Source: JAVBWI01 sp036677445 (GTDB taxonomy: Bacteria; Bacillota; Clostridia; Christensenellales; CAG-138). Taken from it: a stretch of DNA of 64,000 nt. The translations under genes were made by a program, and so were the position numbers. The stretch's first letter is position 1, and every line of letters begins with the position of its first letter. The stretch spans positions 437,931 through 501,930 of the forward strand of contig JAVBWI010000006.1 in the NCBI GenBank assembly GCA_036677445.1, written 5' to 3'. The notes beneath the pieces are model-generated. The model saw only the letters and a program-made list of their open reading frames with translations, had not been told where the DNA came from and ran no database searches. Positions 1 to 8,397 of this stretch are shown in pieces.

Positions 1-965
1 AAAAACTGTTCCGCTTCCGCCCGAACGGCTTCCCTGTAGCAATACCGCCCCCGCCCGCGCCCCGTCATGAGGGCTTGGTCGTAGAGTTCGATCGCGTTGG
101 GAAACGCATCCTTGTTGATCGCGCGATGCACGTAGCTGTATGTCATAAATATGATTTCAATCGCAAGACGGTCTTTAGCTTTTTGAGACAGCTCATCCGC
201 CAGCTGGTCTAGCAAACGCGCGTAATGCTCCTTATAGCTATCAATTAGCACGATGGGCGCGATCAGCATTCCAACTTTGTACCCGGCGTCGCACATCCGG
301 TTGAGCGTTTGAATTCTCGACGAAAGTGGGGCGGTGCCAAACTCAATTTTGCGGATGATCTCCTGCGGATTGACGCTCATGCGAAAAAGGATTTTCCCTT
401 GATGACGTAACGGAAGCAGCGGTTCCACCATATCAAATTTCGTAGGGAATGTAAGTATGCCCTTTTGGCTTCTGCCGAAGCTTTCTATGGTCCATTCCAA
501 ATTTCCCGTTATTGTGTTTTCCAGTACCAGGTCGCTGTTGCTTCCAATTTCAAAAACAAGCTCTTTTTCAGCGCCTTCTGCTGTTTTTATCAACTTGTCC
601 ATCATCTGTTCCCGATTCACAAACAGCCTTAAATAGGAGCATTTGTTATAATTGCAAACCAGATAGCAGTAAAGGCACATCGCGCTGCAGCCGGAGGAGG
701 TATACGGCACCAAAAAATCGGAAACCTTCCGGTTCGGCATGTATTGTAAAGACTTTCGCACGCCGAGAATAAGATACCGTTTCATTTGCACAAACGCCTC
801 ATTGGGGTTATTGCGCAGTTGCTCAATATTATTGTGGCTCTCTATCGGCACCCAGGGAATATCGCCAAATTTCTCTTTCATCTGATTGCCGAGCGCATAG
901 TTGAGCACCGCAGGCTCATAAAAGATTTTGTCCGGCTTCAAGTTGGCATCGACCTTCCTTTTCAT
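1..965 (-). CDS. splB: Spore photoproduct lyase homologue (3' end beyond window)
   Basis: Radical SAM enzyme family that reverses the spore photoproduct (thymine dimer) in germinating spores. I translated this open frame by hand from ATG 965; about 321 codons are visible against about 342 in Bacillus subtilis, so only the C-terminus is cut off. The radical SAM cysteines are C93-x3-C97-x2-C100 (motif CSAMCLYC) and the following Tyr99 and Tyr101 are kept. Alignment from memory to B. subtilis SplB is gap-free through the central region (TKF, GTAPL, IAPI blocks). The catalytic Cys141 of B. subtilis (FEASCTSD) aligns with Ser144 here (FEIGSNSD). Extra cysteines lie at 104 and 109. The ribosome binding site is weak. 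It stands alone. Family assignment is firm; repair activity is uncertain. Confidence 0.88.
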   Translation of the reverse strand, partial: MKRKVDANLKPDKIFYEPAVLNYALGNQMKEKFGDIPWVPIESHNNIEQLRNNPNEAFVQMKRYLILGVRKSLQYMPNRKVSDFLVPYTSSGCSAMCLYCYLVCNYNKCSYLRLFVNREQMMDKLIKTAEGAEKELVFEIGSNSDLVLENTITGNLEWTIESFGRSQKGILTFPTKFDMVEPLLPLRHQGKILFRMSVNPQEIIRKIEFGTAPLSSRIQTLNRMCDAGYKVGMLIAPIVLIDSYKEHYARLLDQLADELSQKAKDRLAIEIIFMTYSYVHRAINKDAFPNAIELYDQALMTGRGRGRYCYREAVRAEAEQF

Positions 966-1026
966 CGTCCATAGTTTGACCGTAAGACCGAAAAGGCATC
1001 CGATTATTTACATGCGTATGATGAAA

Positions 1027-1055
1027 TACGCCATGACTCGATTGTGCATGGCGTA
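1027..1055 (-). terminator. Stem-loop after the sugar operon
   Basis: A 9-bp perfect inverted repeat (TACGCCATG / CATGGCGTA) with an 11-nt loop lies 48 bp downstream of the stop at 1104. In the operon direction it is followed by TTTC rather than a full T-tract, so termination is inferred from position. Confidence 0.4.
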
Positions 1056-1103
1056 AAAACATTCTATACTTCATTATTGCTTTGTTCGGGCAGAATGCAA
1101 TCG

Positions 1104-1931
1104 TCAGGAAAGCCGCCAGTGTTCGATATGTTCCGCCGTTTCACCGGGCGCAATAGCGGAAAGCGGCGCGAGGCTTTCGATTTCCATCATGTGCCGACAG
1201 GCATACACTTCAAAATTGACGTTGTTATCCGGGTAGGGCGTATTGCTGCCGCCGTCAAAACGCTTGGTAAATACCCGCCCGCCCGTTACATACGCCGCCG
1301 CGCCTTCGCGGCAAAGCAGGCCAAGCTTGAAATACTCGTCGACGGGCAGGTGGCGGACAGCAACTGTATCCTGCGTAAACTGCAAGCGTGCGTCCGCAAG
1401 GCTGGTCGTATCCCAAAGCGATAAAAAGCGCCGCGGTGTCATATCGCCGCCGCTGCCTGCAAACGGCGCCCGCATCGTTCCGCCGCCGCGCATGGCGCTG
1501 ATCGACCACAGGCCGCAATGAAGCGGCGAATCCGCACAGTTTTGCACAGAATGCGCAACGATCACCTCATGCGGGTCTTGTGTGAAGAAAACGCGTATGG
1601 ATTTCCTGACATGCAGATACCCGTCCTCAGGCTGGGTGAGCAGTACGCCGTTTTCCAGCGGCGTATAGCTGACCGGCGTATTATCCGGCCAATAGGTATT
1701 TTCACTCTCGGGCGCAAGCCACAGCCGGTGCCCGCCGTAGACACGCCAGCCTTCCTCAGTGCAGAGATACTGCGCCTCCTGCGGCTGCTCATAGAATACA
1801 TTCTCTCCCCCGCAAAGCGAAAACCGCAATATGCGAATGCCAAAATCCAGCGACGCCGCAAGCTCTACCGTGCCATTGGAGAGCCACAGGCATTTGCCGA
1901 AATGACGGTACAATTCTACTCTATTCTGCAT
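1104..1931 (-). CDS. DUF4380 / aldose-epimerase-like protein
   Basis: A 275-residue protein resembling the DUF4380 and galactose-mutarotase-like beta-sandwich families: an N-terminal FGIRILRFS strand, a GGHRLWLAPE segment near residue 66, and a central CGLWSISAMRGGG segment. No signal peptide is seen. The start was moved to ATG 1931 because AGGAGGGAATAT sits immediately upstream; the longer frame would run back into the preceding gene. It is the last gene of the sugar operon, 10 bp after the FIST-like gene. A role in anomer interconversion or sugar binding is inferred from the fold only. Confidence 0.6.
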   Translation of the reverse strand: MQNRVELYRHFGKCLWLSNGTVELAASLDFGIRILRFSLCGGENVFYEQPQEAQYLCTEEGWRVYGGHRLWLAPESENTYWPDNTPVSYTPLENGVLLTQPEDGYLHVRKSIRVFFTQDPHEVIVAHSVQNCADSPLHCGLWSISAMRGGGTMRAPFAGSGGDMTPRRFLSLWDTTSLADARLQFTQDTVAVRHLPVDEYFKLGLLCREGAAAYVTGGRVFTKRFDGGSNTPYPDNNVNFEVYACRHMMEIESLAPLSAIAPGETAEHIEHWRLS

Positions 1932-1941
1932 ATATTCCCTC

Positions 1942-2841
1942 CTATTCCTGGGGAATGACGCGCCCCAGCATGAGATTGCCAAAACGCGAACGGCCGACCG
2001 GCAGACGTATGATTTCGCCAAACAAAAATACGCCGACATTGCCCTTTGCGGCCGAAAACGGTTCCCGTATCAATGAGCGCAGTCCCGCACAGCCTATGGC
2101 AAGCGCGTTCTCCCGGCACATATACGAACGGATGGCTTCCGTTGCGCACGTATAGGAAACAGCGCATAGCGTGACCCATTCCTCCTGCAGATCCGCGCCG
2201 CAGGAAATCTCCCCACTTCCCGCGTTGCCGCAATGCACATTTCTGCCTTCGGAATCGCAAAATGTGAGCGACTCAAAGTCGTTTTCCCGTTTATTCAGTG
2301 CAGAGCGCATCAGCGACAGATACCGCTGCGGGTTAGGCCCGCCCTCGCCGTGGATGGCGGTGATTGCCCGCTTGCCGCTGTGCTCACAGCGCAACGTTTG
2401 CAGGCGGTCGGTATGGATATTCCGGCAGTCGGCGATAAACTTACCGTCCTGCACCAGCAGCACGGCGACATCCTCACCGGAAGGCAGCGTTTCGCCTTTT
2501 AATTGCGCCTCACCCTTTGCGGCGGTTCCGCCTGCAATCATGGTGTCGGGCAGCAGCGTTTGCAGCGTATCCGTAAAGGCGTCGTTTCCTTCGCCGCCGG
2601 TGAAGAACACCAGCGCGAGCGAAGGCGTAAACGCCTGCTTTGCCGTCCATGCCAATACATCCGCATACGTGCCCGCATAGGCTTCGCCTGTTAAGCTGCG
2701 CCACATAGCAACTTCCGAACTGTCCGGCTCCGCCCAGCCGGATTCTGTTGTGAAGCCCAGCGACGCACAGCCAAAAAGCGGCGTATCGTTCACTGCGGGC
2801 GCATGCCCCGGCGTCCAGAACGTGATTTGATAGTTCTGCAT
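1942..2841 (-). CDS. FIST-domain-like protein
   Basis: 299 residues, no signal peptide or membrane segment. An N-terminal part has a strand-turn pattern like FIST_N (ALVFFTGGEGNDAF near 77, then MIAGGTAAKG near 101), and the C-terminus carries a FLFGEI segment followed by a FGN element, as at the end of FIST_C domains. FIST domains are proposed small-ligand sensors and are normally fused to signalling modules; here the domain stands alone inside a sugar catabolic operon. It starts 14 bp after the PfkB kinase gene, with AAGGAAAGG upstream of ATG 2841. The assignment rests on short motifs and is moderate to weak. Confidence 0.45.
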   Translation of the reverse strand: MQNYQITFWTPGHAPAVNDTPLFGCASLGFTTESGWAEPDSSEVAMWRSLTGEAYAGTYADVLAWTAKQAFTPSLALVFFTGGEGNDAFTDTLQTLLPDTMIAGGTAAKGEAQLKGETLPSGEDVAVLLVQDGKFIADCRNIHTDRLQTLRCEHSGKRAITAIHGEGGPNPQRYLSLMRSALNKRENDFESLTFCDSEGRNVHCGNAGSGEISCGADLQEEWVTLCAVSYTCATEAIRSYMCRENALAIGCAGLRSLIREPFSAAKGNVGVFLFGEIIRLPVGRSRFGNLMLGRVIPQE

Positions 2842-2855
2842 GCTTTTACCTTTCC

Positions 2856-3857
2856 TTATCGAAGCTCCCGGTACAGCCGCATCGCCTCGTCGGCGCTTCG
2901 CATGCCTTCCGTCGCGCCGCTCTCGGACAAGGAACAGGCTGCTGCGGCGATGCCAAGTTCGATCCCCTCGCGCAGGCCTTTCTTTTGCTGCGCCGCATAC
3001 AGCACGCCCGCACAGAATGCGTCCCCCGCACCCACTGTCCCCTTGATATATCCGGCAGGCAGCCGCAGGCTGGAGATCGCAATAAACTCCCCTTCGGAAT
3101 CCATGCCGAATCCCCCCTCAGGGCAGTGGATCACCGCCCAGGCGGAAACGCCCATCTCCCGCATCTTATTGAGCGCCGTCGGGATATTGTCCATAATGAG
3201 CTTATCCGCTTCATCGCGCAGCCGCACGCCCGTGCTCTGCTGCGCCTCCAGCTCGTTGATGATGCAGTAATCCGTATATCTGAGCGCTGGCGGTACCAGC
3301 CTTACAAACCTGTCCCCCGCTTCGCTGACCACATCGATGGAGGTCTTTATTCCGCGACACTGCGCATTGTGCAGCAGACGCGCCATTTTAGTACCGTATA
3401 CGTCATCTTCTTCATCCAAGGCATCCAAAAGGAGAATATAACCGACGTGCAGAATCTCCGAATCGACCGCATCCCAATCGATACAGCTTTCATCAAAATG
3501 CGCGTTCGCACCGCGGTAATGGAAGAAGGTACGCTGCTTAGTCAACTCATCCGCCATCACGGCGGTGAAGGAAGTGATCCCCTCGCGCCTTACCTGTGTA
3601 AAATCGATAGTGCCGTGTTCGCGCAGCTTCTCCAATATAAAATTGCCTTCGGCGTCGGCGCCGAGCCGGCCAAGCGCAGTCAGCCGCAAACTTGCATCCA
3701 GTTTTGCAAGATCGACAATCACATTGCACAACGCCCCTCCGGAAGAACGGGAAATGCCATCCTTAATGGTTGTAAGCTCACCCGGTTTGGGCAGCCCCTG
3801 TATTGGGTAGAGGATATCCACAATCATGTTCCCCGCTACACATATGCCGTTTCGCAT
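2856..3857 (-). CDS. PfkB-family carbohydrate kinase
   Basis: 333-residue ribokinase-fold kinase expected to transfer phosphate from ATP to a sugar, sugar acid or nucleoside hydroxyl. The N-terminus has the strand and glycine pattern of the family (VAGNMIVD, then SSGGALCNV near 38-46), and the C-terminal signature GAGDAF is at about residues 276-281 with catalytic Asp279. AGGAGGGAACAGC precedes ATG 3857. It is the first gene downstream of an intercistronic terminator-like hairpin, so it may be expressed below the upstream genes. The context suggests it phosphorylates the isomerised product of the pathway. The substrate cannot be read from the sequence. Confidence 0.88.
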   Translation of the reverse strand: MRNGICVAGNMIVDILYPIQGLPKPGELTTIKDGISRSSGGALCNVIVDLAKLDASLRLTALGRLGADAEGNFILEKLREHGTIDFTQVRREGITSFTAVMADELTKQRTFFHYRGANAHFDESCIDWDAVDSEILHVGYILLLDALDEEDDVYGTKMARLLHNAQCRGIKTSIDVVSEAGDRFVRLVPPALRYTDYCIINELEAQQSTGVRLRDEADKLIMDNIPTALNKMREMGVSAWAVIHCPEGGFGMDSEGEFIAISSLRLPAGYIKGTVGAGDAFCAGVLYAAQQKKGLREGIELGIAAAACSLSESGATEGMRSADEAMRLYRELR

Positions 3858-3866
3858 GCTGTTCCC

Positions 3867-3898
3867 TCCTAAAAACCAGGGCGCGCTTACGCGCGCCC
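3867..3898 (-). terminator. Intra-operon terminator-like hairpin
   Basis: A perfect 8-bp GC-only stem (GGGCGCGC / GCGCGCCC) with a 4-nt loop, followed in the operon direction by TGGTTTTT. It sits between the isomerase-like gene and the kinase gene, just upstream of the kinase ribosome binding site. It could act as a partial terminator or RNA stabiliser that splits expression of the operon. Confidence 0.65.
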
Positions 3899-3922
3899 AT
3901 CTTGCTCCCGGTCGCTATAACC

Positions 3923-4954
3923 TCAGCCGTTCATCAGCAGTTCCAGAACGTACATTTCAAGCTTCTCGTAGTTGCGATCCGCCACGCACTGGTCACGGAA
4001 GGCGCGGTCGAACTTCTCGACCTTCTTTTCGAGCATCTTGGCGATCTTCATGCTGTTCTCGATATGGCGATAGCAGTCTTCTGCCTTCTGCGTACGCATG
4101 ACCTTGACATCCAGACCCACCATTTCGCCGTTTGCGCCATAGTTGTTATCCATAAGCACTTTGATCTGGTTGAACGCCTGGCGGAGGTTCTCCACGCCGA
4201 ACGCCTTATCCTGATCGTACTTCATGCCGTTCTGATCGTTAAGATGCACGCTCCACAGCTTGCCGAACGCAAGGCCGAAGGCCATTTCGTTAGCCGGGTC
4301 GAGACCGGCGAGTATCGCATGCGCGCTCTCCAGCACCGCGCCTACGCGGCTCGGATCCTTTGTCGCGGAGGATACCGCCATGACATGCCCGAGCGTGCCG
4401 CAATAGCTGCGGTCGATGGGCTCGTTGGGCTTGGGCTCGATGAGTACGCGCGCTTCTTTGTCATAATCGAGCATGGTGTCGATGGAGGTGACCAGCTTTT
4501 TGATCTTATCCACCGGCTGCTTGCTTTCGGCGCACAAGGTGCCTTCACGCGCCAGCCACAGCACGATATTGCGGCAGCCCAACGCGCGGGCGATATCGAT
4601 GGAGCGCAGCGAACGCCACATGGCAAACTCGTAATCCTCTTTGCTGTTGGTGGTATAGCCGCCGTCGGTGGTGTGCGGATCCATCCACAGCCTGGGGGCT
4701 ACGAATTCCGCTACGAGGCCATACTTATCCAATGTGGCCTTAACGTCCTTCGCATAGTCGATGATCTGCTTTTCGGTCATGTTGTTCATATCCGGCACTG
4801 CGTCGTCATCATGGAACTGTACGCCGGAGAGCCCGATCTCTGCAAACTTCTTCACCTTATCTTCAAAGGGAATGGAAGGGCGTACCTCGGGGCCGAAAGC
4901 GTCCGCGCCCTCGTGTACGTTCCAGGGGCCAGCCGTAAATCTAAATCTGCTCAT
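3923..4954 (-). CDS. Xylose isomerase-like TIM-barrel protein, altered active site
   Basis: 343 residues, similar along its length to class I (Streptomyces-type) xylose isomerase. Shared blocks are HDDD (48-51), DGG (97-99), REG (136-138), EPKPNEP (173-179), GH (189-190), and NDQNGMKYDQD (239-249). By Streptomyces numbering the metal and catalytic residues E181, K183, E217, H220, D255, D257 and D287 are retained as E173, K175, E209, H212, D247, D249 and D282. The ring-opening base His54 aligns with Asp92 (LWMDP against LFTHP) and metal ligand D245 aligns with His237. The metal site is therefore nearly intact but the substrate chemistry is probably different. GAGGAGAAAACA precedes ATG 4954. 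The gene overlaps the preceding dehydrogenase by 14 bp, consistent with translational coupling. Confidence 0.82.
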   Translation of the reverse strand: MSRFRFTAGPWNVHEGADAFGPEVRPSIPFEDKVKKFAEIGLSGVQFHDDDAVPDMNNMTEKQIIDYAKDVKATLDKYGLVAEFVAPRLWMDPHTTDGGYTTNSKEDYEFAMWRSLRSIDIARALGCRNIVLWLAREGTLCAESKQPVDKIKKLVTSIDTMLDYDKEARVLIEPKPNEPIDRSYCGTLGHVMAVSSATKDPSRVGAVLESAHAILAGLDPANEMAFGLAFGKLWSVHLNDQNGMKYDQDKAFGVENLRQAFNQIKVLMDNNYGANGEMVGLDVKVMRTQKAEDCYRHIENSMKIAKMLEKKVEKFDRAFRDQCVADRNYEKLEMYVLELLMNG

Positions 4955-5939
4955 TGTTTTCTCCTCTCGTCATTGTTGATCTTGTTGTATACCTGTTGCT
5001 ATAGAGCATATCCAGCGCGTTCATGGTCGCAAGCGTATCCGATAGCGGCACAAGGCGGTTTTCCTTTTGAAGTACCGCATCCGCGAACGCCTCCACCTCT
5101 TTCACATACGACCTGCTTTGGGGGACCGGCATGGCGCGCGTACCGCCGTCGATCGTCAGGTACAGTTCAGCGGGCACATCGTGGAAGGGCGACGGTACAC
5201 GCAGCACGCCCTTCTCGCCAATGAGCGTAAGTTCCTGATGCGCGCAGGCATCGAACCAGCAGTCGAATGTTCCGGTGACACCGTTGGTATAACGAAGCCA
5301 TCCGCTTGCGTGTTGGTCAACGCCTCCGCAATCGCTGAATACCGCGCCCGCATCGGCAAACGCCGCGCCCTGCTGCCGCATCACCATGTTCATACTGTCC
5401 ACGCAATAGCAGCCTACGTCATACAGGCTGCCGCCGCCGAGCGCCGGATCCTGCCTGGGCGGGCTTGCCCAGTCCAATGTATACCCAAAGTGACAGTGCA
5501 TGCCCCTGATGGCGCCAAGTTCCCCGGAATTCAGTATCGAAATCAACAGGCTGGTCCGTTCACTGTAGCGATACATAAAAGCTTCCATCAGGAGCACGCC
5601 GTTCGCCTTCGCCTCGCGTATCATCTCCTTGCACTGTGCGGCATTGAGCGCCATAGGCTTTTCACACAGCACATGCTTGCCTTTCTGCATGGCGCGTATG
5701 CTCCACTCGGCGTGCAATGCATTGGGCAGGGGTACATATACGGCGTCGATCTCATGGTCGTTCAGCAGCGAATCATACCCGGCGTAGTGCTTCGCTTGCT
5801 TAAACACATCCGCTTCCAGCCTGCCGCGTGATGCGATTGCAGCAAATTCACAATTTGGCGCGGCTTCTAACGCCGGTATCAAGAAATCCCTGGCGATCCA
5901 TGCGTTTCCCAGTACGCCCCACCTGACTATACCGTTCAT
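4941..5939 (-). CDS. Gfo/Idh/MocA-family oxidoreductase (1)
   Basis: About 332 residues. An N-terminal Rossmann fold binds NAD(P) (WGVLGNAWIARD), and the family EKP motif (LCEKPMALN) carries the catalytic Lys; the C-terminal alpha/beta domain begins near 120. Members oxidise or reduce sugars, inositols and amino-sugar derivatives. I chose ATG 5939 because GGAGCGGGTC lies directly upstream; a second ATG at 5951 has a weaker site. It follows the second dehydrogenase after about 17 bp and overlaps the isomerase-like gene. It differs clearly from its neighbour (332 against 384 residues), so the pair probably acts on two different positions or steps. Confidence 0.88.
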   Translation of the reverse strand: MNGIVRWGVLGNAWIARDFLIPALEAAPNCEFAAIASRGRLEADVFKQAKHYAGYDSLLNDHEIDAVYVPLPNALHAEWSIRAMQKGKHVLCEKPMALNAAQCKEMIREAKANGVLLMEAFMYRYSERTSLLISILNSGELGAIRGMHCHFGYTLDWASPPRQDPALGGGSLYDVGCYCVDSMNMVMRQQGAAFADAGAVFSDCGGVDQHASGWLRYTNGVTGTFDCWFDACAHQELTLIGEKGVLRVPSPFHDVPAELYLTIDGGTRAMPVPQSRSYVKEVEAFADAVLQKENRLVPLSDTLATMNALDMLYSNRYTTRSTMTRGENNEQI

Positions 5940-5956
5940 GACCCGCTCCATCTTCG

Positions 5957-7111
5957 TTAAACGACCGTGATCCAGCGTTTTTCCATGCCGCTTTGTATGA
6001 TCGCTTCGGTCAGCTTCATGATGTAATGCCCGTCCTCGAAGGTGGCAAAGTCCGCCTTATCCTTATGGAGCTTTTTGCCGTCACGGATGAATGTATAGAA
6101 CGCGGTCAGGTTGTTTTTGAACGCATCGTTCCAGCCCTCGGGATGCCCCGCCGCCAGATAGCTGTACTGCCGCGCATCACTCGTCATGAGGTTGGGGTTG
6201 CGCATGACCTCTTCGTTGTTGCTGTTGCGGTTGCCCTTCCACATGCGGTCGGATTGCTCGTGCTGCCACTGGAAACTCGCTTGTGCGCCGTCCACCTCGA
6301 TATCGATAAAACACTTTCGCCCTGCGGAAATCTCGCTGCACCGAAATACGCCGGAAGCGCCGTTTTCGAATTTCAGGAGCACGGCGGCGTAATCCTCGGT
6401 GGTGATCTCCTTTTCTTCATACTCCACATTGGTATTGACCGCAAAGGTCTCCACCTGCGTGGTGGGCTTTTTCCGTTTGGGCAGCGCGATCACGGTATCC
6501 GCGCACACCTGCGTGATGCGCGAACCGATCATGGTCTGCGCAAGGTCCATCCAATGCGAACCGATATCCCCCACGCAGCGGGAGACGCCGGTGTATTCCG
6601 GCTCAATACGCCAGTTGTAATCCGTTTCAAACAGCAGCCAGTCCTGCAGATAGCTTCCGTGCACGAGGTAAGGCCTGCCGATTTCGCCCGCCGCGATACG
6701 GTTCTTCGCATCCTGTATCAAAGGATTCATACGGTAGCAGAAGTTCACGCCCGCCACCGTATCCGGGTATTGCGAAAGCAGCGAGAGCATGTGCGCGGAC
6801 TCCTGCGCGGATTTTGCGAGCGGCTTTTCCGAAAACACATGCTTGCCCGCACGAATGACCTTTTCGTTGATCTCCAAATGCAAATGGTTTGGCGTGCAGT
6901 TGTGTATCACCTGAATTTCAGGGTCGGCGATCAATTCCTCCATGGTTGCGTAGCACTTGGGAATGCCGTATTCCTCAGCTTTCTTCTTAGCGAGCGCATA
7001 ATTCACATCCGCCACGGCAGCGAGCTCCGCAAAGCCGATACGCCGTATGGCTTCGATATGGCTGCCGCCGATATACCCCATGCCGATAATACCGATCTTG
7101 AGTTTTTGCAT
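5957..7111 (-). CDS. Gfo/Idh/MocA-family oxidoreductase (2)
   Basis: 384 residues, with an N-terminal nucleotide-binding glycine motif (IGIIGMGYIGGSH, residues 6-18), the EKP motif (FSEKPLAKS) and a GDIGSHWMDLA segment typical of dehydrogenases acting on cyclic polyols and sugars. It is longer than the first paralogue because of a larger C-terminal domain. AGGAGGCGCCAT precedes ATG 7111. It lies 12 bp after the DegT aminotransferase gene. In known pathways (for example kanosamine synthesis) a dehydrogenase of this family makes the keto-sugar used by a DegT aminotransferase; here the reverse, catabolic direction is my inference. Confidence 0.9.
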   Translation of the reverse strand: MQKLKIGIIGMGYIGGSHIEAIRRIGFAELAAVADVNYALAKKKAEEYGIPKCYATMEELIADPEIQVIHNCTPNHLHLEINEKVIRAGKHVFSEKPLAKSAQESAHMLSLLSQYPDTVAGVNFCYRMNPLIQDAKNRIAAGEIGRPYLVHGSYLQDWLLFETDYNWRIEPEYTGVSRCVGDIGSHWMDLAQTMIGSRITQVCADTVIALPKRKKPTTQVETFAVNTNVEYEEKEITTEDYAAVLLKFENGASGVFRCSEISAGRKCFIDIEVDGAQASFQWQHEQSDRMWKGNRNSNNEEVMRNPNLMTSDARQYSYLAAGHPEGWNDAFKNNLTAFYTFIRDGKKLHKDKADFATFEDGHYIMKLTEAIIQSGMEKRWITVV

Positions 7112-7123
7112 ATGGCGCCTCCT

Positions 7124-8356
7124 TTACAGCGACCGGATGATCTCGGAGAGCCTGCTGCCGACTTCTTCGATTTCTTCGTCGCTTGAATTGATATTGATTC
7201 CGAAGCTCGATCCCAAGCCCTTATCTACCACGCCGACGCTGATATTCACCGCACGGGCGACGATATCGTCCGTCTGCGGCAGCATGTGCTTATGGTATTC
7301 GCGTGCCGACGGGAAACGCGGGCAGTTGTACGGGCAGTTTGCCGCAGCGCCCGTCACCCGGTTGAGTATCTGTTCCATGTTGTTGTATACATGCCAGCCG
7401 GAATACGCAACAGGCCTGCTGCCGATCTTTTCGCAGAAACGCTCCGCCAGCTCCGCGGTATCAAACAGCAGCGTGAGCAGCGTCGCGCACTCGCCGGCTT
7501 CATCGTTGATTTTTCGGAAGCTTACGTGCGGCAGCCCCTGCAGCATGCCTTTGAGTTTTGCTTTCTTGGTGCGCAGGGTTTTTAGTATACCGTCCAGCTT
7601 GCGAATCTGCGCGAGCGAGACTGCGCCGGTCAGCTCATTCATGCGCATGTTCATGCCCACGATGCTGCGGTTGCCTACCTCAACGCCCATGCGCGAGGGC
7701 TTGTGCCCCTGATCATGGAAGCCAAACGCGCGCTCATACAGCGTGTCGTCGTTCGTACCCACCGCGCCGCCGTCGCCCGCGGTGATGGTCTTGAATACAT
7801 TGAGAGAATAGGCGGCCATATCGCCATAGCTGCCTAGGCGTTTGCCCTTGTAGCTCGCGCCCACCGCCTGGCAGCAATCTTCAATTACATACAGGTTGTG
7901 TTTCTTGGCGATTGCCATGATGGCGTCCATATCGCAGGGATTGCCCAGCATATGCACCGGCATGATCGCTTTTGTGCGGTCCGTGATCAGCGCCTCGATT
8001 TTGGCCGGGTCGATGGTCATGGATTCATCCACTTCCGCAAGCACGGGAATGGCGTTGGCCAGCACGATTGTGGATATGGAAGCAATAAACGTATACCCGG
8101 GCACGATGACCTCGTCGCCCGCGCCTATGCCCAGCGCCGCAAGGCAGCAGAGCAGCGCGCCGGTGCCGCTGCTGGTGGCAACCACATGCCTGAGATTGAG
8201 TCTTTGTTCCATTTCCTTTTCAAAGCTTGCTACCTTGTGCACAAAGCCGTCCACGCCCTCTGTGCCATACCGAAACAGGTAGCCGCTTTCGATCACATCC
8301 ATTAACTCTTTCTTTTCTTCCGTTCCAAATACATACGAGCCCGGTCCGCCTGCCAT
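7124..8356 (-). CDS. DegT/DnrJ/EryC1/StrS-family aminotransferase
   Basis: 410-residue PLP-dependent sugar aminotransferase. The cofactor-binding elements are SSGTGALLC (62-70), the catalytic-loop Asp in VIEDCCQAVGA (D160), and the Schiff-base Lys189 in SLNVFKTITAGDGG. The family exchanges an amino group between glutamate or glutamine and a keto-sugar or keto-inositol. Next to two PIG-L deacetylases, an importer and dehydrogenases, the most economical reading is removal of an amino group from a deacetylated amino sugar, but a biosynthetic direction cannot be excluded. AGGAGGACACATCG precedes ATG 8356. It is separated from the first operon gene by 212 bp of hairpin-rich DNA. Confidence 0.92.
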   Translation of the reverse strand: MAGGPGSYVFGTEEKKELMDVIESGYLFRYGTEGVDGFVHKVASFEKEMEQRLNLRHVVATSSGTGALLCCLAALGIGAGDEVIVPGYTFIASISTIVLANAIPVLAEVDESMTIDPAKIEALITDRTKAIMPVHMLGNPCDMDAIMAIAKKHNLYVIEDCCQAVGASYKGKRLGSYGDMAAYSLNVFKTITAGDGGAVGTNDDTLYERAFGFHDQGHKPSRMGVEVGNRSIVGMNMRMNELTGAVSLAQIRKLDGILKTLRTKKAKLKGMLQGLPHVSFRKINDEAGECATLLTLLFDTAELAERFCEKIGSRPVAYSGWHVYNNMEQILNRVTGAAANCPYNCPRFPSAREYHKHMLPQTDDIVARAVNISVGVVDKGLGSSFGININSSDEEIEEVGSRLSEIIRSL

Positions 8357-8397
8357 CGATGTGTCCTCCTATAAATAATGGTGAGAATAATTCTGGT

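Noticed and set aside
3803..5224. 473-codon plus-strand frame
   Set aside because: Antisense to the xylose-isomerase-like gene and its neighbours, with no recognisable protein features.
5993..7186. 397-codon plus-strand frame
   Set aside because: Antisense shadow of the Gfo/Idh gene; His/Arg-rich composition typical of a reverse frame.
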